The notes beneath the pieces are model-generated. The model did no database searches, was not told the origin of the DNA, and worked only from the letters and a program-made list of their open reading frames with translations. Of a stretch of 64,000 nt of DNA, positions 25,154-34,711 are shown in pieces. Position 1 is the stretch's first letter. Every line of letters begins with the position of its first letter. Position numbers and translations under genes: made by a program. The DNA is from Candidatus Woesearchaeota archaeon (GTDB lineage Archaea; Nanobdellota; Nanobdellia; Woesearchaeales; UBA9642), in contig QZIT01000005.1 in assembly GCA_003599145.1 (NCBI GenBank), positions 446,330 through 510,329 of the forward strand, given 5' to 3'.

Positions 25154-27097
25154 CTAAAGAAACAACGGCACAAACACCAATGCAACAATCGCCATTAATT
25201 TTATCAGAATATTAATGGATGGCCCTGCAGTGTCCTTGAAAGGATCTCCAACCGTATCGCCGACAACTGCTGCCTTGTGAGTTTCTGAACCCTTTCCTCC
25301 ATAATTTCCTGCTTCAATGTACTTTTTTGCATTGTCCCACGCTCCGCCTGCGTTTGCCATCATGATGGCAAGCAAAACTCCTGAAAGCAATGAACCCACA
25401 AGCAACCCTCCTAATGCTTCTGGACCTAATAAAATTCCGATGATAAGAGGAGAAAGAATCGCGAGCAGTCCTGGCAAAATCATCTGATGCAACGCTGCAT
25501 TGGTTGAAATGGCAACGCACTTTTTATAATCAGGCTTTGCTTTGCCCTGCAAAATTCCTTTTTTAAACTGCCTTCTCACTTCCTCAATCATCTTATAGGC
25601 TGCCTTTCCCACAGACTGCATCAGCATGCTGGAAAACAAAAATGGCAATAACGCGCCTAAAAGCAGCCCTATCAAAACAGAAGGATCAATAAGCGAAATG
25701 AGTGAGATGTCAACAGCATCAGTATACGCAGAAAATAACGCTAAGGCTGCCAACGCTGCACTGCCTATGGCAAATCCCTTGCCCATGGCTGCAGTCGTAT
25801 TTCCTAAAGAATCAAGAGCATCAGTTCTCTTTCTTACCTGTTTATCTAATCCTGCCATTTGTGCAATGCCCCCTGCATTATCTGCTACAGGGCCATAGGC
25901 ATCAACAGCAAGGCTTATGCCAACAGTACTGAGCATTCCCAAAGAGGCGATAGCAATGCCATAAAGGCCTGCAAAATAGTAGGAAAGAAAGATGGCAAGA
26001 GCGATAACCAAAACAGGAAGGGCTGTGCTTAACATGCCTACGGAAAGTCCGCTGATGATGTTAGTTGCAGAGCCTGTTTGAGAGCTTTGAGCGATGCTTT
26101 TTACAGGCCTAAAATCAGCAGAAGTATAATACTCTGTAATCAATCCGATAGCAATCCCTGCAAACAGCCCTGAAAGAATTGCCCAGAAAACATTGATGTT
26201 TCCCAAATACGCTGTTGTTAAAAAATAACTTCCCACAATAACTAAAACGCTTGCCAAAAACAGTCCGTTGCGCAATGCACTGTGCAGTTTCTTTTCGTTG
26301 TTTGTTCTGACAACAAACGTTCCCATGATGGATGAAACAATGCCTATCGCAGCAATACCTAAGGGAAGCAAAAGACCTTTCATGCCGAACGTGGTAATGC
26401 CTAAGACCATGGTTGCGATGATACTGCCGACATAGCTTTCAAACAAATCTGCTCCCATGCCCATGACATCTCCTACATTATCGCCTACATTATCTGCAAT
26501 GACTGCAGGATTTCTAGGGTCATCTTCGGGAATATTTTTTTCTACTTTGCCTACCAGATCTGCACCGACGTCAGCTGCTTTGGTATAAATGCCCCCTCCA
26601 ACTCTTGCAAATAACGCAATGGAACTTGCTCCAAATCCGAATCCAAAAATGTAGGAGGTATCCTGAAAAATGACATAGAGCAGGACAATTCCCAGTATGC
26701 CTATGCTTGCAACACTCAATCCCATGACTGCGCCGCTGTTGAAGGAAATTTTCAGTGCACCATGCAAGCTTTTTATGGCAGCATGAGTTGTTCTGACATT
26801 CGCCTTTGTTGCAATATGCATGCCTATAAATCCTGCAAGGGCGCTTAGCAAAGCTCCTGCAAAAAAACAAACAGCTGTTTGATAGTTGATAAGAATCAAG
26901 AGAATAAAAAAGAAAACAACAACAAAGAGAGACAAAAACAAGTATTCTTTTTTCAAAAAAGCAACAGCACCTTCGTGAATTGCCTTTGCAATGTCTCTCA
27001 TTTTCTGATTGCCTTCTGGCTGTTTTATAATCCAGAGTGCAAAAGAGAGAGCAGTAATCAACCCGATAATTCCCATAATAAGCGCGAATGCTAGCAT
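25154..27097 (-). CDS. hppA: membrane-bound ion-translocating pyrophosphatase (K+-dependent type)
   Basis: 647 residues with 15-16 TM helices. The substrate-binding signatures are [11 protein letters not shown] and D-N-V-G-D-N-V-G-D, plus a C-terminal [10 protein letters not shown]. In [15 protein letters not shown] the residue that is Lys in K+-independent enzymes is Ala, so this belongs to the K+-dependent class; whether it pumps Na+, H+ or both cannot be settled by eye. It conserves energy from pyrophosphate as an ion gradient. SD GGGTGATG and a TATA box at ~27125-27135 precede it. Confidence 0.95.
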   Translation of the reverse strand: MLAFALIMGIIGLITALSFALWIIKQPEGNQKMRDIAKAIHEGAVAFLKKEYLFLSLFVVVFFFILLILINYQTAVCFFAGALLSALAGFIGMHIATKANVRTTHAAIKSLHGALKISFNSGAVMGLSVASIGILGIVLLYVIFQDTSYIFGFGFGASSIALFARVGGGIYTKAADVGADLVGKVEKNIPEDDPRNPAVIADNVGDNVGDVMGMGADLFESYVGSIIATMVLGITTFGMKGLLLPLGIAAIGIVSSIMGTFVVRTNNEKKLHSALRNGLFLASVLVIVGSYFLTTAYLGNINVFWAILSGLFAGIAIGLITEYYTSADFRPVKSIAQSSQTGSATNIISGLSVGMLSTALPVLVIALAIFLSYYFAGLYGIAIASLGMLSTVGISLAVDAYGPVADNAGGIAQMAGLDKQVRKRTDALDSLGNTTAAMGKGFAIGSAALAALALFSAYTDAVDISLISLIDPSVLIGLLLGALLPFLFSSMLMQSVGKAAYKMIEEVRRQFKKGILQGKAKPDYKKCVAISTNAALHQMILPGLLAILSPLIIGILLGPEALGGLLVGSLLSGVLLAIMMANAGGAWDNAKKYIEAGNYGGKGSETHKAAVVGDTVGDPFKDTAGPSINILIKLMAIVALVFVPLFL

Positions 27098-27199
27098 GTC
27101 ATCACCCTAACAGAAAGAAAAACAGGGAATATAAATAGTTTTCTTTTAGAACATAAGCCATGCAAAAAAGTACAGGGGAAATAGAGAATGCAAAAGAAA

Positions 27200-29332
27200 T
27201 CAATAAAAAAGAGGATAATAATCCTGCTCGGCAAACGGCAGCTTGATTTCCTTTAGGGCATCCAATGTTGCTAAATCATTCATTTTGATGTACTTTGCAC
27301 TTATCGTGTATAACACATCATCCATGAATAATGCCCTCTTTACCGCGGAAGGCGAACTCCAATACCACCTTGATTCTTCATCGCCTTCATAATGGCTTAT
27401 TTTTCCCTTTAAGCTGAAGCCATCTTCTGTTACGGTATAAACATAGGCTCCCTGCCACACTTTTTGCTGTGGATAGCCATAACGATACGTATAGGACTCT
27501 TTTAGTTCTCTTATAGGTATTACTAATAAATTTTTATTTTTGTCAAATAAAAATGCCTTATGGTCGTGAATGGCTTCTGAGTCTGTTCCCGGCAAACCAA
27601 TTTCGACCATGTCTACCTGTTTTGGATGGTCGACATCAGTAACATCAAACAATGCTAATTTTACTCCTTTTACTGATACGCCTCCCCATTCATTTCCTTC
27701 TGTTTCTTTTCCTAAACCTATGACATGATTTTCATCATAAGGATGAAGATAATCTGAAAATCCCGGAATTTTTAACATGCCCAAAACAGAAGGCTCTGTT
27801 GGATCTGAAAGATCAATAACAAATAAAGGATCAATTCTTTTGAAGGTTACCATGTATAATCTATCACCCATAAATCGTGTTGCATAAATTCTTTCATCTT
27901 CTGCAAGATTTTCTATTTTTCCCATAACATCCATGCCCTCATCAAGCACATAGACATTATTGTACAAAACAGAGCCTTTGTTTGTCCAGAATTCTGTTGT
28001 TGTTGCTATTCTGAAATAACCGTCGTTTTCATCCATGGAAAACTGATTTAATGGATAACCAGAAACTTCTCCTTTTGTTTGATAATCAATAGCGCCATTA
28101 TGAATTGCTATTTTCTGAATGACTGTTTTTCGCAATGCGCTTTCTCTTTTTACTTCAAATTCTTCTACAGATGCTTCAATGTCTTGAACCAGATTGTCTT
28201 TCTCTGACTCGCTCATGGTGTTGTACATAGCCTCAAGAACATCTCTGATGGCATCCCATTGTTCATAACTATTCAAGCTGCTGTCAGATTGTATGCTCTT
28301 AATGTCCCTCTGCACAGATTCCGGCAAGACAGGAACAACGGCAGTATTAAATCGGTCTTCTTTCAAAGATTCATAATACCTAGAGGAAGGATTTTTCTGA
28401 TACGTTAAGTAAATATTGTTTTCAGAAACATATACGCTATGAGTATACCCTGTCAAGAAGGTTTTTGCAAAAATATCTCTGCTCGACTTGATGTTGAAAG
28501 AGGCAACGGTCGTAAAAACATAATTGTCTTCTGGATTGTCAAAGTAATAAACATCAGGCCTTAAAATGGTTGTTCCTGCTTCTTTCACTAATGGCATGTC
28601 GATGTAAGGGCCGTAATAATAAGGATATTCCTGAACAATAAAATAGACATAGTCTCCTATCATTCTTGATTGATAATAGCTTCCTGTTAAAGCATAATCA
28701 TCAACTTCTTCTGGATTCTCCCTGTCGCTAATGTCATAAATGTAAACATGTGTTGTCTGCGTTGTTCTTGGCCTTGGCACAAAATCATAATCCTCTATAG
28801 TATAAACATCATCATAGTCCTGCACAAAAATTGCAAGTCTATCTTCGTTTAAGAAAAGATTGACAGGGGTTCCTTTTAAGTCTACCTGGGAAAGAATTTT
28901 TCCCTGCTCTGCAGGAAATGCATCAACAATAACGAATTTATCCTGGGTCAAAACATAGATGTATTTTCCATCATTTTTTACAAAATCTGCTTCATCAACG
29001 CCTGCTACCTGAACATTTGTTTGTGAGTAATCACCTGCAGAATCGCTTTCTGCGCGAGGCGCTGCGACTGCGGTCTCCATCATAGCACTTCCTTTCAGCA
29101 TCATACCATCATAACCTGCATAATAACTATTTCGAGTGTTCTGGCTTAAAAATGCAACAAGTTCTTGTCTATTATTGAACTTTTTCAGTTCTTGCGTTGC
29201 ATCACCAGAAAAGGGTGTTGCGTTGTCATCGTTATTTGCATTATCAGTCTGCTGATTAATCTGTTGTTGTATGGGAGTGCAAGCTATTGCAATCAGTATC
29301 AAGGGAATAATCAATAACAGGGTTTTATTCAT
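27200..29332 (-). CDS. secreted beta-propeller lipoprotein
   Basis: 710 residues from ATG 29332, which has GGTGAGACA as SD; the extra 10 residues in the longer frame fall in the promoter. The N-terminus is a signal peptide with lipobox (L-I-A-I-A-C). The body is beta-rich with repeated R-M-I-G-D-Y-V-Y-F, R-F-M-G-D-R-L-Y-M-V-T-F and D-P-L-F-V-I-D-L-S-D-P elements, as in the archaeal/bacterial family of secreted proteins with C-terminal beta-propellers. A charged ~60-residue insertion lies mid-protein. It is probably lipid-anchored on the cell surface; ligand unknown. Confidence 0.82.
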   Translation of the reverse strand: MNKTLLLIIPLILIAIACTPIQQQINQQTDNANNDDNATPFSGDATQELKKFNNRQELVAFLSQNTRNSYYAGYDGMMLKGSAMMETAVAAPRAESDSAGDYSQTNVQVAGVDEADFVKNDGKYIYVLTQDKFVIVDAFPAEQGKILSQVDLKGTPVNLFLNEDRLAIFVQDYDDVYTIEDYDFVPRPRTTQTTHVYIYDISDRENPEEVDDYALTGSYYQSRMIGDYVYFIVQEYPYYYGPYIDMPLVKEAGTTILRPDVYYFDNPEDNYVFTTVASFNIKSSRDIFAKTFLTGYTHSVYVSENNIYLTYQKNPSSRYYESLKEDRFNTAVVPVLPESVQRDIKSIQSDSSLNSYEQWDAIRDVLEAMYNTMSESEKDNLVQDIEASVEEFEVKRESALRKTVIQKIAIHNGAIDYQTKGEVSGYPLNQFSMDENDGYFRIATTTEFWTNKGSVLYNNVYVLDEGMDVMGKIENLAEDERIYATRFMGDRLYMVTFKRIDPLFVIDLSDPTEPSVLGMLKIPGFSDYLHPYDENHVIGLGKETEGNEWGGVSVKGVKLALFDVTDVDHPKQVDMVEIGLPGTDSEAIHDHKAFLFDKNKNLLVIPIRELKESYTYRYGYPQQKVWQGAYVYTVTEDGFSLKGKISHYEGDEESRWYWSSPSAVKRALFMDDVLYTISAKYIKMNDLATLDALKEIKLPFAEQDYYPLFY

Positions 29333-29412
29333 TGTCTCACCAACATCAGCAAAGTCAGCCATATATAAATAGCTATTGATGGTTGCAATCTCAATGGAAG
29401 CTATGAACGCAA

Positions 29413-29522
29413 CCTTTATAAACCCCCTATTGTTCCTTACATAAAACCAAAGTCATAGTTTATGACGTTGCCTGAGGTAAAAAAAACGGCAATAACCATA
29501 TTCTATTGATTTAGGAAAAAAC
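29413..29522 (+). promoter_or_regulatory. rpsB promoter and structured 5' leader
   Basis: A TATA box (CCTTTATAAACC, ~29411-29421) predicts a transcript starting near 29441-29445, about 80 nt before the rpsB ATG, unusually far for this window. The leader can form GTCATA-GTT-TATGAC (29452-29466) and TTGCC...GGCAA (29468-29472/29488-29492), and includes a 15-codon ORF at 29462-29509. A ribosomal-protein autoregulatory leader is possible but unproven. Confidence 0.45.
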
Positions 29523-30119
29523 ATGAATGAAGAATTAATTGTCTCAAATGATGACTACCTAAAATCTGGCATCCATATAGGTACCAAGTTCAAGACAAAG
29601 TATATGGAGCGGTTTATTTACAAAACCAGAAGCGATGGACTTTCTGTACTGAATATCCAGCAAATCAACGAGCGCATCAAACAGGCTATCAACATGCTGA
29701 GCAATTATGCTCCTCAAGATATCATTGTTGTTTCCAGAAGGGAAAATGGATGGAAGCCTGTAAAATTGTTTGGAAAATTAACAGGTGCAAAAGTATTTGC
29801 AGGCAGATACCCTCCAGGAATACTGACGAATCCTGCATTGGAAAACTTTATTGAAGGTAAAATCATGCTCGTAACTGATGCATGGCCTGATAAAAATGCA
29901 GTGCTTGACGCTTTAAAAGTAGGCATTCCCGTTATTGCCTTATGCGATACCAACAATCAAAGCAATAATATTGATTTAGTGGTTCCCTGCAACAACAAGG
30001 GAAAGAAAAGCCTTGGCTTGTTCTTCTGGATAGTAACCAAGCAGTATATGCTTAAAAGGGAATTGATAAAAAGCGCTGAAGAGTTTACCTATAAAATAGA
30101 TGATTTCACAGAAGATTAA
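29523..30119 (+). CDS. rpsB: 30S ribosomal protein S2 (uS2)
   Basis: 198 residues with archaeal/eukaryotic S2 features: Y-L-K-S-G-I-H-I-G-T-K near the N-terminus, the G-R-Y-P-P-G-I-L-T-N-P segment and V-T-D-A-W-P-D-K-N-A-V-x-D-A. It binds at the small-subunit head-body junction and is needed for S1/mRNA-side function. In many archaea rpsB sits with rpoN/rpoK/eno; here it stands alone, convergent with radB. Its last codons overlap the radB 3' end by 4 nt. Confidence 0.95.
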   Translation: MNEELIVSNDDYLKSGIHIGTKFKTKYMERFIYKTRSDGLSVLNIQQINERIKQAINMLSNYAPQDIIVVSRRENGWKPVKLFGKLTGAKVFAGRYPPGILTNPALENFIEGKIMLVTDAWPDKNAVLDALKVGIPVIALCDTNNQSNNIDLVVPCNNKGKKSLGLFFWIVTKQYMLKRELIKSAEEFTYKIDDFTED

Positions 30120-30787
30120 GCTTCTATAATACCTTCATCAACAATCTTAAAAATGACACTTTTTCCTTCTTCAATAGAGCGATGTTTTTGAATCGTTGCC
30201 TTGCGCAACCCAGGTGAAATTTTTTGCAATTCAATAAGGCACTTGCTCTGGTACCTTAATAAATCCCCGCCAACCATGTGAACTTTTTCTTTGTTTTCAA
30301 AATCCGCGTACACCTGATTGGTAATAAGAACAGGAATGTTTCTTTTTCTGGCTATTTCCGTAATATACCCTAACTGCAGCCCTAGTGTTCTATTGACCGT
30401 GTACACATCGTTTGCTTGCCCCAATTCCAGTCTGTACAGCATGGCAATGCTATCAACAACAATCAACCCGACTTTATCATCAACAATTTTTTTGAGCAGT
30501 TCAAATGCCTTCTTCTGTTCATCATAGGTCGTAGGATTTAAAAAAACAACCCGCTTCAAGGCTTCTTTATAATCCGGACAAATCTGCTTGAATCTTGCTA
30601 TGCTAAACGAGCCTTCTGTGTCAATATAAATAACTTTTTTAGTAGAACTCGCTATGCATAAAAGACACAAATTAGTTTTGCCGCTTCCTGCAGGGCCGTA
30701 AATAGTGGTAATGGCGTCTTTTTCATAGCCTCCTTCTAACAGCCAGTCCATGGCTGTTGTTCCTGTGCTCACTTTTGTTTCTTTCAT
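30116..30787 (-). CDS. radB: RadB, RecA/RadA-family recombination protein
   Basis: 223 residues, the core-only archaeal RadA paralogue. Walker A is G-P-A-G-S-G-K-T-N (~31-39), Walker B is L-I-V-V-D-S-I-A-M (~105-113), with a D-Y-K-E-A-L region and loop L2 (G-G-D-L-L-R-Y-Q). It lacks the N-terminal HhH domain of RadA. RadB assists homologous recombination and may mediate RadA loading. Confidence 0.92.
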   Translation of the reverse strand: MKETKVSTGTTAMDWLLEGGYEKDAITTIYGPAGSGKTNLCLLCIASSTKKVIYIDTEGSFSIARFKQICPDYKEALKRVVFLNPTTYDEQKKAFELLKKIVDDKVGLIVVDSIAMLYRLELGQANDVYTVNRTLGLQLGYITEIARKRNIPVLITNQVYADFENKEKVHMVGGDLLRYQSKCLIELQKISPGLRKATIQKHRSIEEGKSVIFKIVDEGIIEA

Positions 30788-30905
30788 GGTAAAGGTAATG
30801 AACAGGTCCTTTTAAAGTTTTATGGTTGCCCTTATAAGCATTATGCTTATAGGTATAAGCCACACTCTGAAAAACTATTTAAACTTCATAAACAAACTCA
30901 AGGCT

Positions 30906-32381
30906 ATGAAAGTAGGAAAGCATGAAATTATTCTTGCAGTCATTTTTTGTCTTGTATTAACTGCAAGGTTGCTGTTGGCATTCTCATCAAGCGAATTCAC
31001 GTTTGAAAGCTATTTCTCCATCAGGCAAATTGAGCATATCAAGGAAACAGGATTGCCGCTCTACCATGATGCCCTGAGTTATGGAGGCAGGGAGTATTTT
31101 TTCCCCCCTTTATTTCATTACCTGCTTGCAGGGTTCAGCTTTCTCATTCCCTTTTTTTACACGCTTAAAATCATTCCTAACATCTTTGCAGCATCCCTTG
31201 TGCTTATTGTCTATTTTTTTTCGCTCAAGCTTACAGAGAACAGGACTGTCGCTCTCATCACCTGTTTTTTTGCAGGGTTTATTCCTATTTTTCTTGCAGA
31301 AAGCCTTTCTGTATCGCTTGAATCATTTTATCTTCCTGTTTTTTTCCTGATTCTCTATTTATGCGTCGACATGACTGAAAAGAACATCACGATTATTTTG
31401 CTGTTAACCATCGTACTGGTACTCACGAGCGCAATCTCTATTATTCTGGTTATCTCTCTTTTGCTCTACCTGCTTTTTACAAAAATAGAGGGCATGAGCC
31501 CCTCAAAAAGAGAAGTTGAAGTTGTGCTTTTTTCAACGTTTCTTGCAGTCTGGGCAAATCTCATCCTCTATAAAAAAGCACTGATAGCACACAACGTGCT
31601 TATTATCACGCAAAACATACCAACAACCATCATCACTCAATTTTTTAGCAATCTGACGTTTGTTGAGTCTTTTTATACCATAGGCATTGTCACCCTGTTG
31701 CTAGGCCTTTATGGCATTTACTATGCACTAAAAACAAAAAAGAAAGAGGCATTTGCACTCACAAGCTCTGTTGCAACGTTTTTTGTACTACTGCTTGTCA
31801 AGCTTATTCCTCTTCATATAGGCCTGATGTTTATAGGCATTGCGCTGGTGCTTCTTTCTTCTCTCGCACTCAAAGAAATCATGGAAAAGCTAAGCAACGT
31901 TAAATTTACCAAAGCACCATCTACATTCATTGCATTTATCCTTATGCTCTTTATTGGATTGACCATACTTCCGGGATTGAGCCTTACCGTAAACACGGCA
32001 ATTCCGACAGCAGAGGAAAAAGAGGCATGGCTCTGGCTCAAAGAAAACAGTCCGGAAGATGCAACCATACTTGCTTCAGAAGTTGAAGGCCACGCCATAA
32101 ATTATTACACCCATCGAAAAAACGTCATCGATACTAACTTTTTGTTGGTGAGGGATATTGACAAAATAGTTTCAGATGTCCACACCCTGTACGCTACGCC
32201 GTTTTTAACAGAGGCATTGCCTCGCTTGCAACTGTATCACATAAGCTATATCATGATGAGCCCTCGCATTACAGAGCACATGAACATAGAGAAATTACAG
32301 TACGGCGATGCCCGATGCATCACGCCTGTTTATACGACAACAATAACTATTTATAAGGTGGGTTGCGATGAAAATTCCTGA
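30906..32381 (+). CDS. STT3/AglB-like GT-C membrane protein without WWDxG
   Basis: 491 residues from ATG 30906; a TATA box at ~30873-30885 supports it and opens the glycan locus. About ten TM helices are followed by a ~100-residue soluble tail. The first loop (E-S-Y-F-S-I-R-Q-I-E-H-I-K-E-T-G-x-P-L then D-A-L-S-Y-G-G-R and P-P-L-F-H-Y-L-L-A) and the tail start (A-W-L-W-L-K-E-N-S-P-E-D-A) resemble AglB/STT3 oligosaccharyltransferases. At the place of the catalytic-domain WWDYG motif it reads A-S-E-V-E-G-H-A. A different or lost transferase activity on a lipid-linked sugar is inferred. Confidence 0.75.
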   Translation: MKVGKHEIILAVIFCLVLTARLLLAFSSSEFTFESYFSIRQIEHIKETGLPLYHDALSYGGREYFFPPLFHYLLAGFSFLIPFFYTLKIIPNIFAASLVLIVYFFSLKLTENRTVALITCFFAGFIPIFLAESLSVSLESFYLPVFFLILYLCVDMTEKNITIILLLTIVLVLTSAISIILVISLLLYLLFTKIEGMSPSKREVEVVLFSTFLAVWANLILYKKALIAHNVLIITQNIPTTIITQFFSNLTFVESFYTIGIVTLLLGLYGIYYALKTKKKEAFALTSSVATFFVLLLVKLIPLHIGLMFIGIALVLLSSLALKEIMEKLSNVKFTKAPSTFIAFILMLFIGLTILPGLSLTVNTAIPTAEEKEAWLWLKENSPEDATILASEVEGHAINYYTHRKNVIDTNFLLVRDIDKIVSDVHTLYATPFLTEALPRLQLYHISYIMMSPRITEHMNIEKLQYGDARCITPVYTTTITIYKVGCDENS

Positions 32382-33759
32382 AAAAACGCAAGTCTTTCTG
32401 CTCATTGTGCTGTGCACGCTCGTTTTGTTAGCTCCTGGAACAATAAGAACCTTGCAAAAGAATCCTCTGCCCTACGGAGCAGAAACAGCGTACGCAAGCA
32501 GAATCCTTCAGCAGAATCAATATGACCCTGTCCAAGAGAGGCCGACAACATTCAATCTTCTTTTTTACGGAGTTTCCCGCATATCGTTTATGGAACAAGC
32601 CATGCTCTTGAAGCTTCTGCCATTTGTCTTGGGAATGCTCTCTATGTTAATGCTTTTCCTGCTGCTGCGGAAAGAAAGGAACTACCTGTTTATTATTTTT
32701 CTATTCATTGCCTCGCCCGTGTTTATTTACGTGTTCTCGTCACTCAACGCATTAAGTGCAATCATCTTCCTCAATCTTTTAGGATTTTTCATTTTTCTTC
32801 AGAAACGCGGATGGCTTTCCTGTTTCGTGTTTGCCATCATACCCTTTATTGATGTTCTGGCTTTTTTCCTGACAGCAATTCTGCTCATGAGTTATGCAGT
32901 CTATCAAAAGTACAAAATTAGAGATGTATACATCATCATTGTAGTATCGCTTCTTCCGCTCATGTACATGATTACCCAAAATACCATCAGCATCCACCAG
33001 TATTTCGACCTTACAGGCATTCATGAATTATTTGTTGAATTTGGAGTTCTTGCAGGCATTTCCCTGCCTCTTTTGATCCTTGCCATTATAGGAATTGCCA
33101 TCAAGTGGCCGCAGCAGCGACTGCTTTTTGCAGCATATCTGCTGTTGATACTTTTTTTCATAGGCGCTATGTATTCAACCATGATAACCATCTATCTTGG
33201 GTTTTTGCTTCCTTTTTTCGGAGGATTTGCCTTGAGGTATTTTCTGGAGCGAAAATGGTCCATTCAAGTGCTGCGAAACATCACCCTTTTACTGATATTC
33301 TGCAGCCTGCTGTTCTCCGTCATTTCGTTTGTAGATCAAACAACGCAGGAAAAACCAAATCCTGAGATGGTTCATGCCTTAACTATCCTTAAAGACTTTT
33401 CAGACAAGCAGGAACTTGTTTTTTCTTCTCCTCAAAACGGCTTCTTCATAGAGAAATATGCAGAGCGTAAAGCATTCCTTGACGGAAAATCCTATGAATA
33501 TCCTGATTACACTATAAAAAAAGAAACATACGAAACGCTCATTGCATCAAGAAACTTTGAAACGACCAGTGCGCTTCTTGAAAAAAACAACATCCAGTAT
33601 TTCTATATAGATACGCAGATGAAGCAACAACTTTGGAATAACAGAGAGGACGGATTGCTTTTTTTGCTGATGCGCAGCAGAAACTTTGTCAGGATTTATG
33701 CATCTGCAGATATCGAAATATACCAATATGTAAAGCTATCTGAACAGCAAAATATATAA
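32368..33759 (+). CDS. second GT-C-like membrane protein of the STT3-like pair
   Basis: 463 residues. It overlaps the previous gene by 14 nt. The same layout is seen: one N-terminal TM helix, a loop with P-Y-G-A-E-T-A-Y-A-S-R, about nine further TM helices and a ~120-residue C-terminal soluble domain. The WWDxG motif is absent. It is probably a diverged relative of the preceding gene and may form a heteromer with it. No substrate can be assigned. Confidence 0.68.
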   Translation: MKIPEKTQVFLLIVLCTLVLLAPGTIRTLQKNPLPYGAETAYASRILQQNQYDPVQERPTTFNLLFYGVSRISFMEQAMLLKLLPFVLGMLSMLMLFLLLRKERNYLFIIFLFIASPVFIYVFSSLNALSAIIFLNLLGFFIFLQKRGWLSCFVFAIIPFIDVLAFFLTAILLMSYAVYQKYKIRDVYIIIVVSLLPLMYMITQNTISIHQYFDLTGIHELFVEFGVLAGISLPLLILAIIGIAIKWPQQRLLFAAYLLLILFFIGAMYSTMITIYLGFLLPFFGGFALRYFLERKWSIQVLRNITLLLIFCSLLFSVISFVDQTTQEKPNPEMVHALTILKDFSDKQELVFSSPQNGFFIEKYAERKAFLDGKSYEYPDYTIKKETYETLIASRNFETTSALLEKNNIQYFYIDTQMKQQLWNNREDGLLFLLMRSRNFVRIYASADIEIYQYVKLSEQQNI

Positions 33760-33781
33760 AGCACGGGGAACAAAGAGAACC

Positions 33782-34222
33782 ATGCTTATTGAAATTTTTA
33801 TCATCACCATTCTTGCCATGATTGCTACAGGATTTTGGGAAGCGTACATGGAAGGGGCACACCCATGGGCAGAGCAGCAGGTCGGATGGACAATACAAAT
33901 TACGAAAAGCTACTCCTTAACCGCATATCATTTTTTTGCTTTTTGGATTATGTTTCCCTTGCTTCTCATAGTATTTCCGATGGTGCTGTTGGGATTTTCG
34001 TGGCAACTTCTAGGAATAACCATCAGCGCTTTCAGTGTGGGATTACTCGTTGAGGATTTTACCTGGTTTTTAGTAAATCCAAAATTTCCTCTCAGAAATT
34101 TTAACAGCGCAAACGTGAAATGGTACAGCTGGTTAAAATTAGGAAAATTTGAAATTCCCCTTGGCTACGTGATAGGCATAGTCATCAGTATTGCATCCTG
34201 GTTTTTTCTTTGGAGACCATGA
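33782..34222 (+). CDS. four-TM membrane protein, 146 aa
   Basis: It follows the GT-C gene by 22 nt, with a TATA-like sequence overlapping the preceding stop. Four TM helices are visible (roughly 1-20, 42-65, 70-90, 122-143), with conserved-looking W-E-A-Y-M-E-G-A-H-P-W-A-E between the first two and an aromatic loop (V-K-W-Y-S-W-L-K-L). No family is recognised; its place in the locus suggests a role in envelope assembly. Confidence 0.65.
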   Translation: MLIEIFIITILAMIATGFWEAYMEGAHPWAEQQVGWTIQITKSYSLTAYHFFAFWIMFPLLLIVFPMVLLGFSWQLLGITISAFSVGLLVEDFTWFLVNPKFPLRNFNSANVKWYSWLKLGKFEIPLGYVIGIVISIASWFFLWRP

Positions 34223-34659
34223 ATACCGACTTTCTTGACTTCAACAAGCAAATTTTTTTTGGCGAACTGGGCTCTCTGCTGGGAGCTCCTCTCTTTGGAG
34301 TGCTATGCTCAAGGCTGAATAACAGCCCTACAGCGATTGCAACATGGAGTGTTCTTGGCTCTTTAGCAGGAGCTGCAGTGTTTTGGCTTGCGGTAAGAAT
34401 CATCGATGAAAAAAGAAAAAAAAGATTATCAGTGAAAAACATCGCTGAAACCATCGCATGGTATACGCCTATTGCATTTATTTTAGCCATTTTTCTGTAC
34501 CAGCCAGTATTATTTTTCTTGAGCAAACACTTTTTAGAGCAAAGCGGCTTGGTCATTGTTTCCATCATAGGCGCACAAGCGCTTGCCTTTTTGAGTTTTT
34601 TAATAGTCATCAATGCTTACCGGATAATTATTAACCGATACACGGGAAAAAAGCTCTGA
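34219..34659 (+). CDS. four-TM membrane protein, 146 aa (GtrA-like layout)
   Basis: The start at ATG 34219 overlaps the previous stop as ATGA; a TTG nine bases upstream is in frame but not needed. Four TM helices separated by short basic loops (K-R-K-K-R-L) follow an acidic N-terminus (D-F-L-D-F-N-K-Q-I-F-F-G-E-L-G). The arrangement recalls the GtrA/flippase-like group in glycan loci, but there is no decisive motif. Confidence 0.62.
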   Translation: MNTDFLDFNKQIFFGELGSLLGAPLFGVLCSRLNNSPTAIATWSVLGSLAGAAVFWLAVRIIDEKRKKRLSVKNIAETIAWYTPIAFILAIFLYQPVLFFLSKHFLEQSGLVIVSIIGAQALAFLSFLIVINAYRIIINRYTGKKL

Positions 34660-34711
34660 GAACAGAAAACTATATAAGAAGTGCTGTGCTCCAGTAGTTC
34701 TGTGAACTGCT

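Noticed and set aside
29462-29509. 15-codon ORF as a real leader peptide
   Set aside because: It is noted only within the rpsB leader because it has no SD and no evidence of coding constraint.
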